Part shown: positions 17,705 to 25,552 of the stretch, piece after piece
Layout: each line of letters starts with the position of its first letter
Position numbering within the stretch: position 1 is the first letter of the stretch
Assembly (NCBI GenBank): GCA_964624475.1
Contig: CAZUYC010000009.1
Span: forward strand, 40,943-104,942
DNA: 64,000 nt
Reading direction: 5' to 3'
Source: CAZUYC01 sp964624475
GTDB lineage: Bacteria > Myxococcota_A > UBA9160 > SMWR01
Program-made: the position numbers and the translations under genes
Notes under the pieces: generated by a model
Told to the model about the DNA's origin: nothing
Databases searched by the model: none
The model's input: only the letters and a program-made list of their open reading frames with translations

Positions 17705-19546
17705 ATGCGAGCACGTCCCCTCCCGCGGCGCGCGGCCGCCTCACCCTGGCGCGGCCTGCGCCGCGCCTCGCCGGCCGCGCTCGTCTTCCTGCGCGGGCGC
17801 GATGCGGACGCGCGGCTACGCGAGCTCGCCGCGGTGCAGAGCGCCGCGCGCCCGCTCCTCGGCGCGCTCGCGCTCGAGCTGGTGGGCAGGCGCCTCTACG
17901 AGGCGCTCGGCTACCGCTCGCTCGGAGACTTCGCGCGCGAGCGCCTCGGCGTGGGGGCGCGCGTCGTGCGCGAGTGGGCGCGGGTATGGCGCGGGCTCGC
18001 GGAGCTGCCGGAGCTTCGCGCGGCGGTGCTCGCGGGCGAGGTCTCCTGGACGGTGGCACGCGTCGTGGTCGGCCTCGCGACGCGGGAGACGGAAGCCGCC
18101 TGCCTCGAGACGGTGCGGGGGCGGACCCTGCGCGCCGCCCTGGCCATCGCTGCCGCGGTCCGCGAGGTGGGTGTGCCGGGGGCGGGGGAGGGCGCGGATC
18201 TGGACGGCGAGGAGGCGGAACGAGTCGCCGTACGGCTTCGCTGCACGCCGCGCGAGGGGGGCTACTGGTATGCCGCCGTCGAGCTCGCGCGGCGCATGGC
18301 GGGCGAAGAGATCCCCGTCTGGCAGTGCGCGGAGCAGATCGCGGCCGAGGCGGCGAGCGCGATCGGCGGGCCGGATGTGCAGGCCGACGCGGCGGGCGCC
18401 GGGCGAGCGTCCTGCGCGGGCCAGCGCAGCGCGCAGCGAGCCGCAGGCGAGCGGAGCCAGATCGCGGGGTCGGGAGCCGAGCTCGCGTCGCTTCCGCCTC
18501 CGATCCTTCCCCGAACGCTTCCGAGCGCTGCGCCCGGCCGCGATCCCGCGCCCGAGCACGGCCTGCGCGCGCGGGCCTTCCCCGGCCTCGCGTGGGAGTC
18601 CCTCGCCGCCCTGCTGCCGGCGGAGCTCGCGGCCCTGGCCTCGGAGCTCCCGGCGTGCGGCGCGCGCGAGGTCGAGCGACGCCTCGTCGCGGCCATTGCG
18701 TTCCTCCAGTCGATCGACTTCGAGGTGGGCCGCATCCTCCGCCAGGTCGCGGACCGCGAGCTCTCCGCGGAGCTCGGCTTCGAGTCCTTCGAGCGCTATG
18801 TCCGCGAGCGCCTCGACCTGGCGCCCCGCACGGCCCGCCGGCTCGTGGCCCTCGCGCGCAGCGAGCACCGCGCGCCGGCCGTGGCCACTGCGTTCCGCGA
18901 AGGCCGTATCCAGGCCTTCCAGGCAGAGGCGATCGCGCGCGTGGCGGACCGCGCGAGCGCGCGCGCCTGGGTGGAGCGGGCGCGCGCCGTCTCGTACCGC
19001 CGGCTCCTCGACGAGGTGGACGCGGTCCCGAGGCGCGCGATCGTCTTCCACGCCCCGCCCGGTGTCGCGCAGCTATTCCTCGGGATGCTCGCGCGCGTGG
19101 GCTCGCTGGAGCGCCTCCTCGCCCACGCCATCGCGACCTGGGCGCAGCAAGGCGAGCGGTTCCGCGATTATGCGGACTTCGAGCGCGACGGATTCTGCTG
19201 CACCGTCCCGGGCTGCACCCGTCGGCGCAACCTGCACAGCCATCACCTGGAGTACCTCTCCGCGGGAGGGCCGGACGAGCCCGAGAACCGCGCGACGCTC
19301 TGCGCGGAGCACCACCTTCGGGGGGTCCACGGCGGCACGCTCCGCATCCGCGGCCGCGCGCCCGACGGCCTCGTCTTCGAGCTCGGCATCGGCACCGGCG
19401 AGCCCGAGCGCTTCCGCTCGGGCGACCTGCGGATCGCCGCGGCCGAGCCACGAGGGACGCCGCATGCTGCAGGCCGGAAGCCGGAATCCGGAAGGCTCAG
19501 GTCTGCGTCCGCGCGGCGGCGCGGGCGAGCCGCGCGTCGAGCGTGA
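17705..19546 (+). CDS. HNH endonuclease domain protein, 13E12-like
   Basis: The 613-residue protein ends with an HNH nuclease (about 498-545): C-x-x-x-x-C-TRRRNLHSHHLEYLSAGG, then ENRATLCAEHHLRGVH, which has the catalytic His and the metal-binding His/Asn. Two related helical blocks lie upstream (LYEALGYRSLGDFARERLG near 60, LSAELGFESFERYVRERL near 360), looking like a duplicated all-helical domain. The linker at about 238-255 (QRSAQRAAGERS) is encoded by a copy of the dispersed repeat. The ATG at 17705 has GGGAG seven bases upstream. Such proteins are common in mobile or variable regions of G+C-rich genomes; the substrate is unknown. Confidence 0.75.
   Translation: MRARPLPRRAAASPWRGLRRASPAALVFLRGRDADARLRELAAVQSAARPLLGALALELVGRRLYEALGYRSLGDFARERLGVGARVVREWARVWRGLAELPELRAAVLAGEVSWTVARVVVGLATRETEAACLETVRGRTLRAALAIAAAVREVGVPGAGEGADLDGEEAERVAVRLRCTPREGGYWYAAVELARRMAGEEIPVWQCAEQIAAEAASAIGGPDVQADAAGAGRASCAGQRSAQRAAGERSQIAGSGAELASLPPPILPRTLPSAAPGRDPAPEHGLRARAFPGLAWESLAALLPAELAALASELPACGAREVERRLVAAIAFLQSIDFEVGRILRQVADRELSAELGFESFERYVRERLDLAPRTARRLVALARSEHRAPAVATAFREGRIQAFQAEAIARVADRASARAWVERARAVSYRRLLDEVDAVPRRAIVFHAPPGVAQLFLGMLARVGSLERLLAHAIATWAQQGERFRDYADFERDGFCCTVPGCTRRRNLHSHHLEYLSAGGPDEPENRATLCAEHHLRGVHGGTLRIRGRAPDGLVFELGIGTGEPERFRSGDLRIAAAEPRGTPHAAGRKPESGRLRSASARRRGRAARRA
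18421..18466 (+). repeat. Dispersed 44-bp repeat copy inside the HNH gene
   Basis: The bases match the consensus of the tandem block at 20220-20350 (CAGCGCGCAGCGAGCC, then GCAGGCGAGCGGAG). The copy stays in frame and encodes the linker between the two halves of the HNH protein. Confidence 0.6.
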
Positions 19547-19877
19547 CCAGCTCGGCGCCGTGCGCAGCGGCCAGCCAGAGGTAGGCGGCGTCATACGCGG
19601 TGAGGCCCGTCTCGAGGGCGAGCTCGATCACGCCGCGGTGGTCGACTTCGACGAGCGCGATGCCGAGCTCGTCCGCCAGCGCGCGCGCGGCGAGCAGCCG
19701 GAGGCGATCGCGTGGATTCGCCCGGATCTTCCTCGCGCACACGCTGTCGAGCTCGTGCGGAAGGAGTGCCGGGGCGATCAGGGTGGCGTCCGCCAGGCTC
19801 GCCGCGACGCCGGCCGCGCCCGCCTCGGCGTGGATCAGCGCGGCGAGCGCGGACGCGTCAACGACGCGCGCGGGCAT
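19497..19877 (-). CDS. vapC: PIN-domain toxin, VapC-like
   Basis: The 126-residue protein has the PIN-domain acidic set: VVDASALAAL (Asp7), HELDSVC, LTAYDAAYLWLA and VTLDARL. VapC toxins cut tRNA or rRNA. The length is normal. The start overlaps the antitoxin gene by 20 bp, typical for this operon type. Its 3' end overlaps the convergent HNH gene by 50 bp. All acidic residues are present, so it appears active. Confidence 0.88.
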   Translation of the reverse strand: MPARVVDASALAALIHAEAGAAGVAASLADATLIAPALLPHELDSVCARKIRANPRDRLRLLAARALADELGIALVEVDHRGVIELALETGLTAYDAAYLWLAAAHGAELVTLDARLARAAARTQT

Positions 19878-20103
19878 CGCGGTCGCGCCGGACGGCCGCG
19901 ACGGAGCGCGGGCCCGGGCGGAGGCGAAGCGCGCGAGCGCGCTGGAGGACCTGCTCGGGCGTGAGCCGCGCCTCGGTCGCCGCCGCTTCGTGGAGCAGCG
20001 CCATGAGCTCCCCCTGGAGCGAGCGGTGATGGCTCGCCGCCCGGCGCCGCAGCGCCTCGGCGACCCGGTCCGGGACCTTGCGGATCGAGAGCGTGACCGG
20101 CAT
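19858..20103 (-). CDS. vapB: VapB/FitA-like ribbon-helix-helix antitoxin
   Basis: The 81-residue protein opens with TLSIRKVPDRVAEALRRRAA, then HHRSLQGELMALLHEA, the ribbon-helix-helix of FitA/Arc-type antitoxins. It ends in an Arg-rich tail that would wrap the PIN toxin. GGAGGTCCG directly before the ATG is a strong ribosome site. It should bind the operator at 20138-20156 and repress the module. Confidence 0.85.
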   Translation of the reverse strand: MPVTLSIRKVPDRVAEALRRRAASHHRSLQGELMALLHEAAATEARLTPEQVLQRARALRLRPGPRSVAAVRRDRDARARR

Positions 20104-20160
20104 CGGACCTCCGAAGCGCGCCGAGATGGCGCTGGATTGCTGATATTTTGCCAGCATATC
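20104..20160 (-). promoter_or_regulatory. Promoter/operator region of the VapBC module
   Basis: TGCTG (20138-20142) and CAGCA (20152-20156) form an inverted repeat around an A+T-rich nine-base centre (ATATTTTGC). This is the only A+T-rich stretch nearby. On the minus strand AAATAT could serve as a -10 box. RHH antitoxins normally bind such sites, so this is the likely self-control point. Confidence 0.5.
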
Positions 20161-20219
20161 GTAGCCGCCGCCAGAGCGGAGCCGGAGCCGAGCGCGCGTG
20201 ACCCGCAGGCGGCGCAACC

Positions 20220-20350
20220 GCAAGCGAAACGCGCCGCGAGCCGCCGGCGAGCGGAGTTCCATCGCAAGCGAAGCGCGCAGCGAGCTGCAGGCGAGCGGAG
20301 TCGATCGGCAAGCGAAGCGCGCAGCGAGCCGTAGGCGAGCGGAGTCGATC
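20220..20350. repeat. Triple tandem of a 44-bp repeat
   Basis: Three copies with an exact 44-base period begin at 20220, 20264 and 20308. Each contains GCAAGCGAAGCGCGCAGCGAG followed by a GCAGGCGAGCGGAG(T)CGATC-type end; the first is the most diverged. They fill the gap between the VapBC promoter and the acyl-CoA dehydrogenase start. Single relatives occur at 5901, 18421 and 55099. There are no spacers, so this is not a CRISPR array. Confidence 0.75.
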
Positions 20351-20369
20351 GAGCTAGCATCCGCCCGCC

Positions 20370-21545
20370 GTGCACATCGACTACACCGACGAGCAGAAGG
20401 CACTGCGGCGCGAGCTCCGCGTCTACTTCGAGGAGCTCGTCCCCCCCGAGCGCCGCGGCGAGCTGCGCGGCATGGAGGGCGGTCCGCGGGTCAAGGAGCT
20501 GATCCAGAAGATGGGCCGCGACGGCTGGCTCGGCGTCGGCTGGCCGAAGCAGTACGGGGGGCGCGGGCTCGGGGCCGTCGAGCAGTCGATCTGGTTCGAC
20601 GAGGTGCGCCGCGCGCAGGCGCCGATGCCCTTCGTGACCCTCAATACCGTGGGCCCGGCGATCATGGCGATGGGGACGGAGGAGCAGAAGCGCGCCTTCC
20701 TGCCCGGCATCCTCGCGGGCGAGATCCACTTCGCGATCGGCTACAGCGAGCCCGAGGCCGGCACCGACCTCGCGGCGCTGAAGACCACCGCCGTGCGCGA
20801 TGGCGAACATTACGTCGTGAACGGCACCAAGATCTTCACCAGCGGCGCCGACGAGGCCGACTACATCTGGCTCGCGGCGCGCACCGACCCGGACGCGGCG
20901 CGCCACAAGGGGATCTCGATCCTGATCGTCGATACCCGGCTCCCGGGCTTCTCGTCCGCGCCGATCCACACCGTGAACGGCGGCCACACCTGCATGTCCT
21001 ACTACGAGCAGGTCCGCGTGCCCTTGAACATGCTCGTCGGCAAGGAGAACGGGGGCTGGCGGCTCATCACGCTCCAGCTCAACCACGAGCGGATCGGCCT
21101 CGCGGCGTTCGGGAACTCCGCCTTCCGGGCCTTCGAGGACGTGGTCGCGTGGGTGCGGGCCACGCCCGCCGAGGACGGGCGCCCGGTCGCCGAGAAGCCC
21201 TGGGTGCAGTCGGCGCTCGGCGAGGCCTTCGCGCGCCTCGAGGCGATGAAGGTCCTGAACTGGCGCATGACCTGGGAGATCGGCCGCGGCGAGCCGTCGC
21301 CGGCCGGCTCCTCGGCCGCCAAGATCCACGGCACCGAGGCGGTGATCGAGATCTATCGGCTCCTCTTCGAGGTGCTCGGCGCCGCCGGCGCGCTCCAGCA
21401 CGGCTCGCCCGGGGCGGTGCTGCGCGGCCAGCTCGAGGCGGAGTGCCGCACGTCGCTCATCAACACCTTCGGCGGCGGAGTGAACGAGATCCAGCGCGAG
21501 ATCGTGGCGCAGCTCGAGTTCGGCATGCCGCGCTCGCCGCGCTGA
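20370..21545 (+). CDS. Acyl-CoA dehydrogenase, first subunit of a pair
   Basis: The 391-residue protein has the three-part acyl-CoA dehydrogenase fold. YSEPEAGTDLAALKT at about 125-139 is the substrate/FAD loop, GTKIFTSGADEADY the central beta domain, and the end carries NTFGGGVNEIQREIVA, the family's C-terminal FAD-contact region. It oxidises an acyl-CoA at alpha-beta with FAD. The usual YEGT glutamate is not at its normal place (GGGVNE instead). It starts at GTG. The second subunit follows 10 bp later, so a heteromeric enzyme like those of sterol or branched-chain degradation is likely. Confidence 0.85.
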   Translation: MHIDYTDEQKALRRELRVYFEELVPPERRGELRGMEGGPRVKELIQKMGRDGWLGVGWPKQYGGRGLGAVEQSIWFDEVRRAQAPMPFVTLNTVGPAIMAMGTEEQKRAFLPGILAGEIHFAIGYSEPEAGTDLAALKTTAVRDGEHYVVNGTKIFTSGADEADYIWLAARTDPDAARHKGISILIVDTRLPGFSSAPIHTVNGGHTCMSYYEQVRVPLNMLVGKENGGWRLITLQLNHERIGLAAFGNSAFRAFEDVVAWVRATPAEDGRPVAEKPWVQSALGEAFARLEAMKVLNWRMTWEIGRGEPSPAGSSAAKIHGTEAVIEIYRLLFEVLGAAGALQHGSPGAVLRGQLEAECRTSLINTFGGGVNEIQREIVAQLEFGMPRSPR

Positions 21546-21555
21546 GGCAGCGACG

Positions 21556-22689
21556 ATGGACTTCTCGCTGACCGACGAACAGGAGGCGTTGCGCGAGCTC
21601 GCGCGCAAGATCTTCTCCGACCGCACGAGCCACGAGCGCATGAAGGCGCTCGAGGCGAGCGGCGAGTGGTACGACGCCGAGCTCTGGAAGGAGCTCTGCC
21701 GCGCGAACCTGCCGGCGATCGCGCTCCCCGAGGAGCTCGGCGGCGCGGGCCTCGGCCCGCTCGAGGTCGCGCTCGTGCTCGAGGAGCTCGGGCGCCACCT
21801 GGCCCCCGCGCCGCTCCTGCCGACGATCGTGCTCGGCGCCATGCCGATCGCCGCCTTCGGGACGCCGGCGCAGCGCGAGAGGTGGCTCGCCCCCGTGGCG
21901 GGGAGCGATGCCGTCCTCACCGCCGCGCTCGAGGAGCCGGCGGGCTTCGACCCCGCGCTCCCGCGTACCACCGCCCGGCGCGACGGCGCGGGCTTTCGCC
22001 TCGACGGCGAGAAGACCTGCGTGCCGGCCGCACAGCTCGCGAGCGCCATCCTCGTGCCCGCGCGCACGGGCGAAGGCGAGGTCAGCGTCTTCCTGGTCGA
22101 GCCGGGCGCCGCCGGGGTCGCGCTCGAGCGCCAGGTCTCGACGCACCGCGAGCCGCTCTCACGCCTGCAGCTCGCGGGCGTGCGCGTCGGTGCCGACGCG
22201 GTGCTAGGCCCCCCCGGGCGCGGCGGCGAGATCGTCGAGTGGATCCGCGAGCGCGCGCTGGTCGGTCTCTCCGCGATCGCGCTCGGCGTGGCCGAGGCGG
22301 CGATGCGCAAGACCGCCGACTACGTGACCCAGCGCAAGCAGTTCGGGCGGCCGATCGGGAGCTTCCAGAGCGCGCAGCACCGGATCGCCGACGCCTACAT
22401 CGACGTCGAGTGCATGCGCTCGGTGGTGCAGCAGGCCGCCTGGCGGCTCGCGGCGGGCCTCCCGGCCGGGCTGCACGTGCGCGCCGCGAAGTGGTGGGCC
22501 TGCCTGGCCGGCGACCGCGTCACCCACACCGCCCAGCACCTGCACGGCGGGACGGGCGCCGACGTCGACTACCCGATCCACCGCCACTTCCTCTGGTCGC
22601 AGCACCTCCTGATCACGCTCGGCGGACCCCGGCAGCAGCTCGCGGATCTCGGCCGCCTCGTCGTCGGCGAGTACCGGCCGGAGGCGTAG
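21556..22689 (+). CDS. Acyl-CoA dehydrogenase, second subunit of a pair
   Basis: The 377-residue protein starts MDFSLTDEQEALRELARKIF and includes PEELGGAGLGPLEVALVLEELGR, RKQFGRPIGSFQSAQHRIAD and a late QHLHGGTGADVDYPIHR, all family hallmarks. The central substrate loop is degenerate (LEEPAGFDPALPRT in place of SEPxAGSD), and the FAD-side end differs from homotetrameric enzymes. With the preceding gene it probably forms an alpha2beta2 dehydrogenase, each subunit giving part of the site. The substrate is unknown; a bulky or branched acyl-CoA fits this enzyme type. Confidence 0.85.
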   Translation: MDFSLTDEQEALRELARKIFSDRTSHERMKALEASGEWYDAELWKELCRANLPAIALPEELGGAGLGPLEVALVLEELGRHLAPAPLLPTIVLGAMPIAAFGTPAQRERWLAPVAGSDAVLTAALEEPAGFDPALPRTTARRDGAGFRLDGEKTCVPAAQLASAILVPARTGEGEVSVFLVEPGAAGVALERQVSTHREPLSRLQLAGVRVGADAVLGPPGRGGEIVEWIRERALVGLSAIALGVAEAAMRKTADYVTQRKQFGRPIGSFQSAQHRIADAYIDVECMRSVVQQAAWRLAAGLPAGLHVRAAKWWACLAGDRVTHTAQHLHGGTGADVDYPIHRHFLWSQHLLITLGGPRQQLADLGRLVVGEYRPEA

Positions 22690-22737
22690 TCGCTCGACTA
22701 CCCATCGAGGCGCTGGAGCAGCCGCCGGACGCGACGC

Positions 22738-23112
22738 TCATCCACCACGCGCGCGCGCCTCGAAGAAGAGGCGGTCGAGCCCGCGCTGACGATCCTCCTC
22801 GTCGAGATAGATGATCCGTGTCTGGGCCTGCCAGCGCACGCGCGCCGGCGGATCGTCGTCGAAGAGGAGCTCGCCCTGGAGCGCGACGCGTCCGGCCAAC
22901 TCGAGCGGCGCATCGTTCAGGATCAGGAGGTCGATGCCGTGGGGCAGGTCGATCTCCCAAGCCGCGGGCGGGTCCGCCTCCCACCAGGCAGCGACGTCCT
23001 GGTCGGAGCCCGCTCGAGGCGTTCCCCCCGCGCGGCTTCCGTGAAGGAGCGCGAAGCGTGCGCCCGCGGCGCGCAGCCGGGCGATCACGACGTCTCGAGG
23101 CGACTCGTCCAC
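22738..23112 (-). CDS. MNT-type nucleotidyltransferase, orphan
   Basis: About 124 residues carry LLHGSRAGGTPRAGSDQDVAAW, a version of the GSxxxG-x(n)-DxD nucleotidyltransferase motif with DQD as the metal-binding pair. A later LPHGIDLLILND supplies the third acidic position. The GTG at 23112 gives the usual family length; the frame remains open to an ATG at 23271, but the extra sequence has no family character. No HEPN partner is next to it. It may be an orphan antitoxin, like the one at 4620, or a stand-alone enzyme. Confidence 0.6.
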   Translation of the reverse strand: MDESPRDVVIARLRAAGARFALLHGSRAGGTPRAGSDQDVAAWWEADPPAAWEIDLPHGIDLLILNDAPLELAGRVALQGELLFDDDPPARVRWQAQTRIIYLDEEDRQRGLDRLFFEARARGG

Positions 23113-23256
23113 GTTTTCGGCCCTCGCTGGCGGCGGGATCCACGATAGCGCGCTGCGTGCAGCGTCGCGGCCTTCGTCCCAACTGCGGATGCGGGAGGCT
23201 GGGCTCGCGAGCCGCTCGGGCAGCGCCTCCGGCGAATGAGGGCTCCTCGCGCCTCG

Positions 23257-23294
23257 CTGAAACATGGCCACGGTTCTCTATGATGTGGCCACAT
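23257..23294 (+). promoter_or_regulatory. Promoter with twin operators for the Phd-type antitoxin
   Basis: CTGAAA (23257-23262) and TATGAT (23279-23284), 16 bases apart, look like -35 and -10 boxes. The palindrome TGGCCA occurs at 23265-23270 and 23286-23291, 21 bp apart, that is two helical turns. The sites flank the -10 box, so antitoxin dimers bound to both would shut the promoter. Confidence 0.6.
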
Positions 23295-23312
23295 CCAGGA
23301 GGGAGCGCGGTC

Positions 23313-23588
23313 GTGGCGAAGGCGAGCATCGGCGTGCGAGAGCTGAAGGACAACCTGAGCGCGACGCTCGCGCGCGTGCGGCGGGGCGCGATGGTGACGG
23401 TCACGGATCGCAACCGACCGGTGGCGATCATCGTCCCCGTCCGCAGCGCCGGGGAGGAGGAGCTCGTTCGCACGCTGGTGAAGAGCGGGCGCCTCGCGTG
23501 GTCGGGCGGCAAGCCGGCGGGCCTCGCGAAGGCGCCGCGCGTCTGCGGTCCCTCGGTGTCCGACGCCGTCGTGGAGGATCGGCGCTGA
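23313..23588 (+). CDS. Phd/YefM-type antitoxin
   Basis: The 91-residue protein reads ASIGVRELKDNLSATLARVRRGAMVTVTDRNRPVAIIVP, the Phd/YefM DNA-binding domain, then a C-terminal toxin-binding tail. It starts with GTG after CAGGAGGG. The toxin frame begins in a 4-bp overlap with its stop but is broken, so this antitoxin now lacks a working local partner. Confidence 0.85.
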   Translation: MAKASIGVRELKDNLSATLARVRRGAMVTVTDRNRPVAIIVPVRSAGEEELVRTLVKSGRLAWSGGKPAGLAKAPRVCGPSVSDAVVEDRR

Positions 23589-23755
23589 TCCTCTATCTCG
23601 ACACGAGCGCGCTGGTGAAGCTCTACGTGCGGGAAGCCGGGACCACCGAGACGAGAGCCCCGTCGGCGACGCCACCCTGGTGGCGACCTCCCGCATCGCG
23701 CACCCGGAGGCGCGAGCCGCGCTCGCGCCTCGCGAGAGGTCCCGGCATCGAAGCC
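23585..23755 (+). pseudogene. Frameshifted and truncated VapC toxin
   Basis: From 23585 the frame reads LILYLDTSALVKLYVREAGTT, the N-terminus of a PIN toxin with its first catalytic Asp. After about 23650 the match moves to another frame: ESPVGDATLVATSRIAHPEA then RAALAPRER. One or a few bases have been lost near 23650-23665. The remaining about 80 residues, with the other acidic residues, are missing, because the convergent Nudix gene ends at 23762. The toxin cannot be active. Confidence 0.8.
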
Positions 23756-23761
23756 GCTCCC

Positions 23762-24430
23762 TCAAACGTCGCGCTCGTAGCGCCAGCCGGCGTCGAGCAT
23801 CCAGAGGCGGTGGCGCGGGCCCGGGCGGGCCGCGTCGCCCGCCTCGTAGCCGGCGTCGCCGTGCCAGAGCGCCACCATGCCCCCCTCGGCCTTCGCGATG
23901 CGCGTCGTGAAGCGCTCGGGCGAGCGCGCCCCCGCGGCCGCGAGCGCGGGGCCGACGGCGCCGGAGCGCGCGAGCAGGGCGAGCGTCACGAAGGTGGGCG
24001 GCGCCAGCTCGATCTCCTGCGCCTCGCGCCGGCGCAGCGCCTCCCCGGGGCGCATCCAGGCGTGCTCGTGGATCTCCCCCCGATCGATAGTGACGCGGCC
24101 GGCCGGCGCGGGCGCGAGGAAGAACCAGGTGTGGAAGCGCACGGGAGCGATCGCCGGCGGCGTCCAGTGCGAGAAGGGCACGAGGCTCGACGGCTCGACC
24201 GCGAGGCCGGCTTCCTCGGCCGCCTCTCGCACGGCGGCGCGCCGCGCCGCTCCGAGCTCGTCGGCGGGGTCGAGCCCGGCCCGGTCGGGCTCGTCGACCT
24301 TGCCGCCCGGGAAGACCCACATGCCGCCGAAGGCGACCTTCGAGTTGCGGCGCAGCATCAGCGTCTCGAGGCCTCCCGGCGCGTCGCGCACCAGGATCAC
24401 CGTCGCGGCGGGGCGGGCCGGCTTGTCCAT
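23762..24430 (-). CDS. Nudix hydrolase, NUDT7/19-like
   Basis: The 222-residue protein has a Nudix box with an insertion: FPGGKVDEPDR, then about 20 residues, then AAVREAAEEAGL, giving the REXXEEXG metal-binding helix. The insertion is typical of the NUDT19/CoA-diphosphatase-like branch. LETLMLRRNSKVAFGGMWVFPGG precedes it. Such enzymes cleave nucleoside diphosphate compounds such as CoA or acyl-CoA, which fits the acyl-CoA enzymes nearby. It is followed 13 bp upstream in coordinate terms by the epimerase gene on the same strand. Confidence 0.8.
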   Translation of the reverse strand: MDKPARPAATVILVRDAPGGLETLMLRRNSKVAFGGMWVFPGGKVDEPDRAGLDPADELGAARRAAVREAAEEAGLAVEPSSLVPFSHWTPPAIAPVRFHTWFFLAPAPAGRVTIDRGEIHEHAWMRPGEALRRREAQEIELAPPTFVTLALLARSGAVGPALAAAGARSPERFTTRIAKAEGGMVALWHGDAGYEAGDAARPGPRHRLWMLDAGWRYERDV

Positions 24431-24443
24431 CGACCGGACGGTA

Positions 24444-25463
24444 TCACGCGAGGCGACCGACCTGCCGGGCCGTCAGGTGCCCGGCGCGGTGCATCCAGCG
24501 CAGCGTGTCGCGGTAGGACTCCTCGGGCGGCCGGAAGGCGATCCCGAGCTCGCGGGTGGTGCGCGAGGCGTCGGCCCCCGGCCAGCGCGTGGCGAACTCC
24601 ATGCTGTCGCGGGTGAGCGGGAAGTTGAACTCGTGGACGCGCTTCACGAGGTCGCCGAGCGTCCCCGCCGCGCGCATCACGGCGCCCGGCACGCGGATGC
24701 GACGGACGCGGCCGCCGGTGATCGCGTCGAGGGTCTCGTAGACCTCCGCCCAGGGCAGCAGCGGGCCCGCCGCCGGGTAGCGCCGTGGGGGCCCTGGTCC
24801 CGCCGGCAGCTCCAGGAGCTTCGCGTGCAGGGCGGCGACGTCGCGCACGTCGACGACCTGGAACCCGCCCGAGGTGACGACGCCCGTGTCGCGGAAGAAC
24901 GAGTACACGGCGTGGTTCGCGCCGGAGAGCTCCGGATCGTCGGGGCCGATGATGCCGGCGGGGTACGAAATGCGGATCGGCGCGCCCTCGTCCTGGAGGC
25001 CGCGCACGTAGGCCTCGGCCTTCGCCTTCGAGCGCGCGTAGGCGGTGGTGCCCGCCGCGACCGGGAGCTCGGGCGTCACCGGCGGGCCGCCCGGGACGAA
25101 GAAGATCGAGAGGCTCGAGACGTGGACGACGCTCGGGATCCCGCGCCGGACCGCGCCGCCCACCACGTGGCGCACCCCGCGCGCGTTCGTCTCGAGCACG
25201 CGCCGGGCCGCGGAGGCGCGCAGATCGACGAGCGCGGCCGCGTGGACCACGCCGTCGCAGCCGGCCAGCGCCGCGCCGACCGCGCTCTCGTCGGTCATGT
25301 CGCCGACCGCGACGTCGCGGATCTCGAGCTGCTGCGGCTCGAAGACGCGGCGCACCTTGGCCGGGTCGCGCACCAGCAGGCGCACGTCGTGGCCGGCCGC
25401 CCGCAGGGCGCGGACGCTGTGCGAGCCGACGAACCCGGTGCCGCCGGTGACGAGGACCTTCAT
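24444..25463 (-). CDS. NAD-dependent epimerase/dehydratase (extended SDR)
   Basis: The 339-residue protein starts MKVLVTGGTGFVGSHSVRAL, the TGxxGxxG nucleotide-binding motif. VVHAAA follows at the next strand, SSLSIFF and YARSK give the catalytic Ser and Y-x-x-x-K. C-terminal LGIAFRPPEESYRDTLRWM is typical of dihydroflavonol-reductase/3beta-HSD-like members. It oxidises or reduces a hydroxyl or sugar-type substrate with NAD(P). It likely shares a transcript with the Nudix gene. Confidence 0.85.
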   Translation of the reverse strand: MKVLVTGGTGFVGSHSVRALRAAGHDVRLLVRDPAKVRRVFEPQQLEIRDVAVGDMTDESAVGAALAGCDGVVHAAALVDLRASAARRVLETNARGVRHVVGGAVRRGIPSVVHVSSLSIFFVPGGPPVTPELPVAAGTTAYARSKAKAEAYVRGLQDEGAPIRISYPAGIIGPDDPELSGANHAVYSFFRDTGVVTSGGFQVVDVRDVAALHAKLLELPAGPGPPRRYPAAGPLLPWAEVYETLDAITGGRVRRIRVPGAVMRAAGTLGDLVKRVHEFNFPLTRDSMEFATRWPGADASRTTRELGIAFRPPEESYRDTLRWMHRAGHLTARQVGRLA

Positions 25464-25552
25464 GCGCGGGCGATCCCCTCGGAGATCAGGCGAGGTCGTT
25501 GCGGAAGCGGACCGGGGAGGGGCTCGCGTCGTACTGGTCCATGGGAGGCTCC

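Noticed and set aside
20220..20350. CRISPR-like array
   Set aside because: The 44-bp units are contiguous with no unique spacers, and no cas genes are present.
8801..24000. Prophage or integrative element
   Set aside because: No integrase, capsid, tail or portal gene and no flanking tRNA or direct repeats were seen. The region is better described as an accessory defence region.
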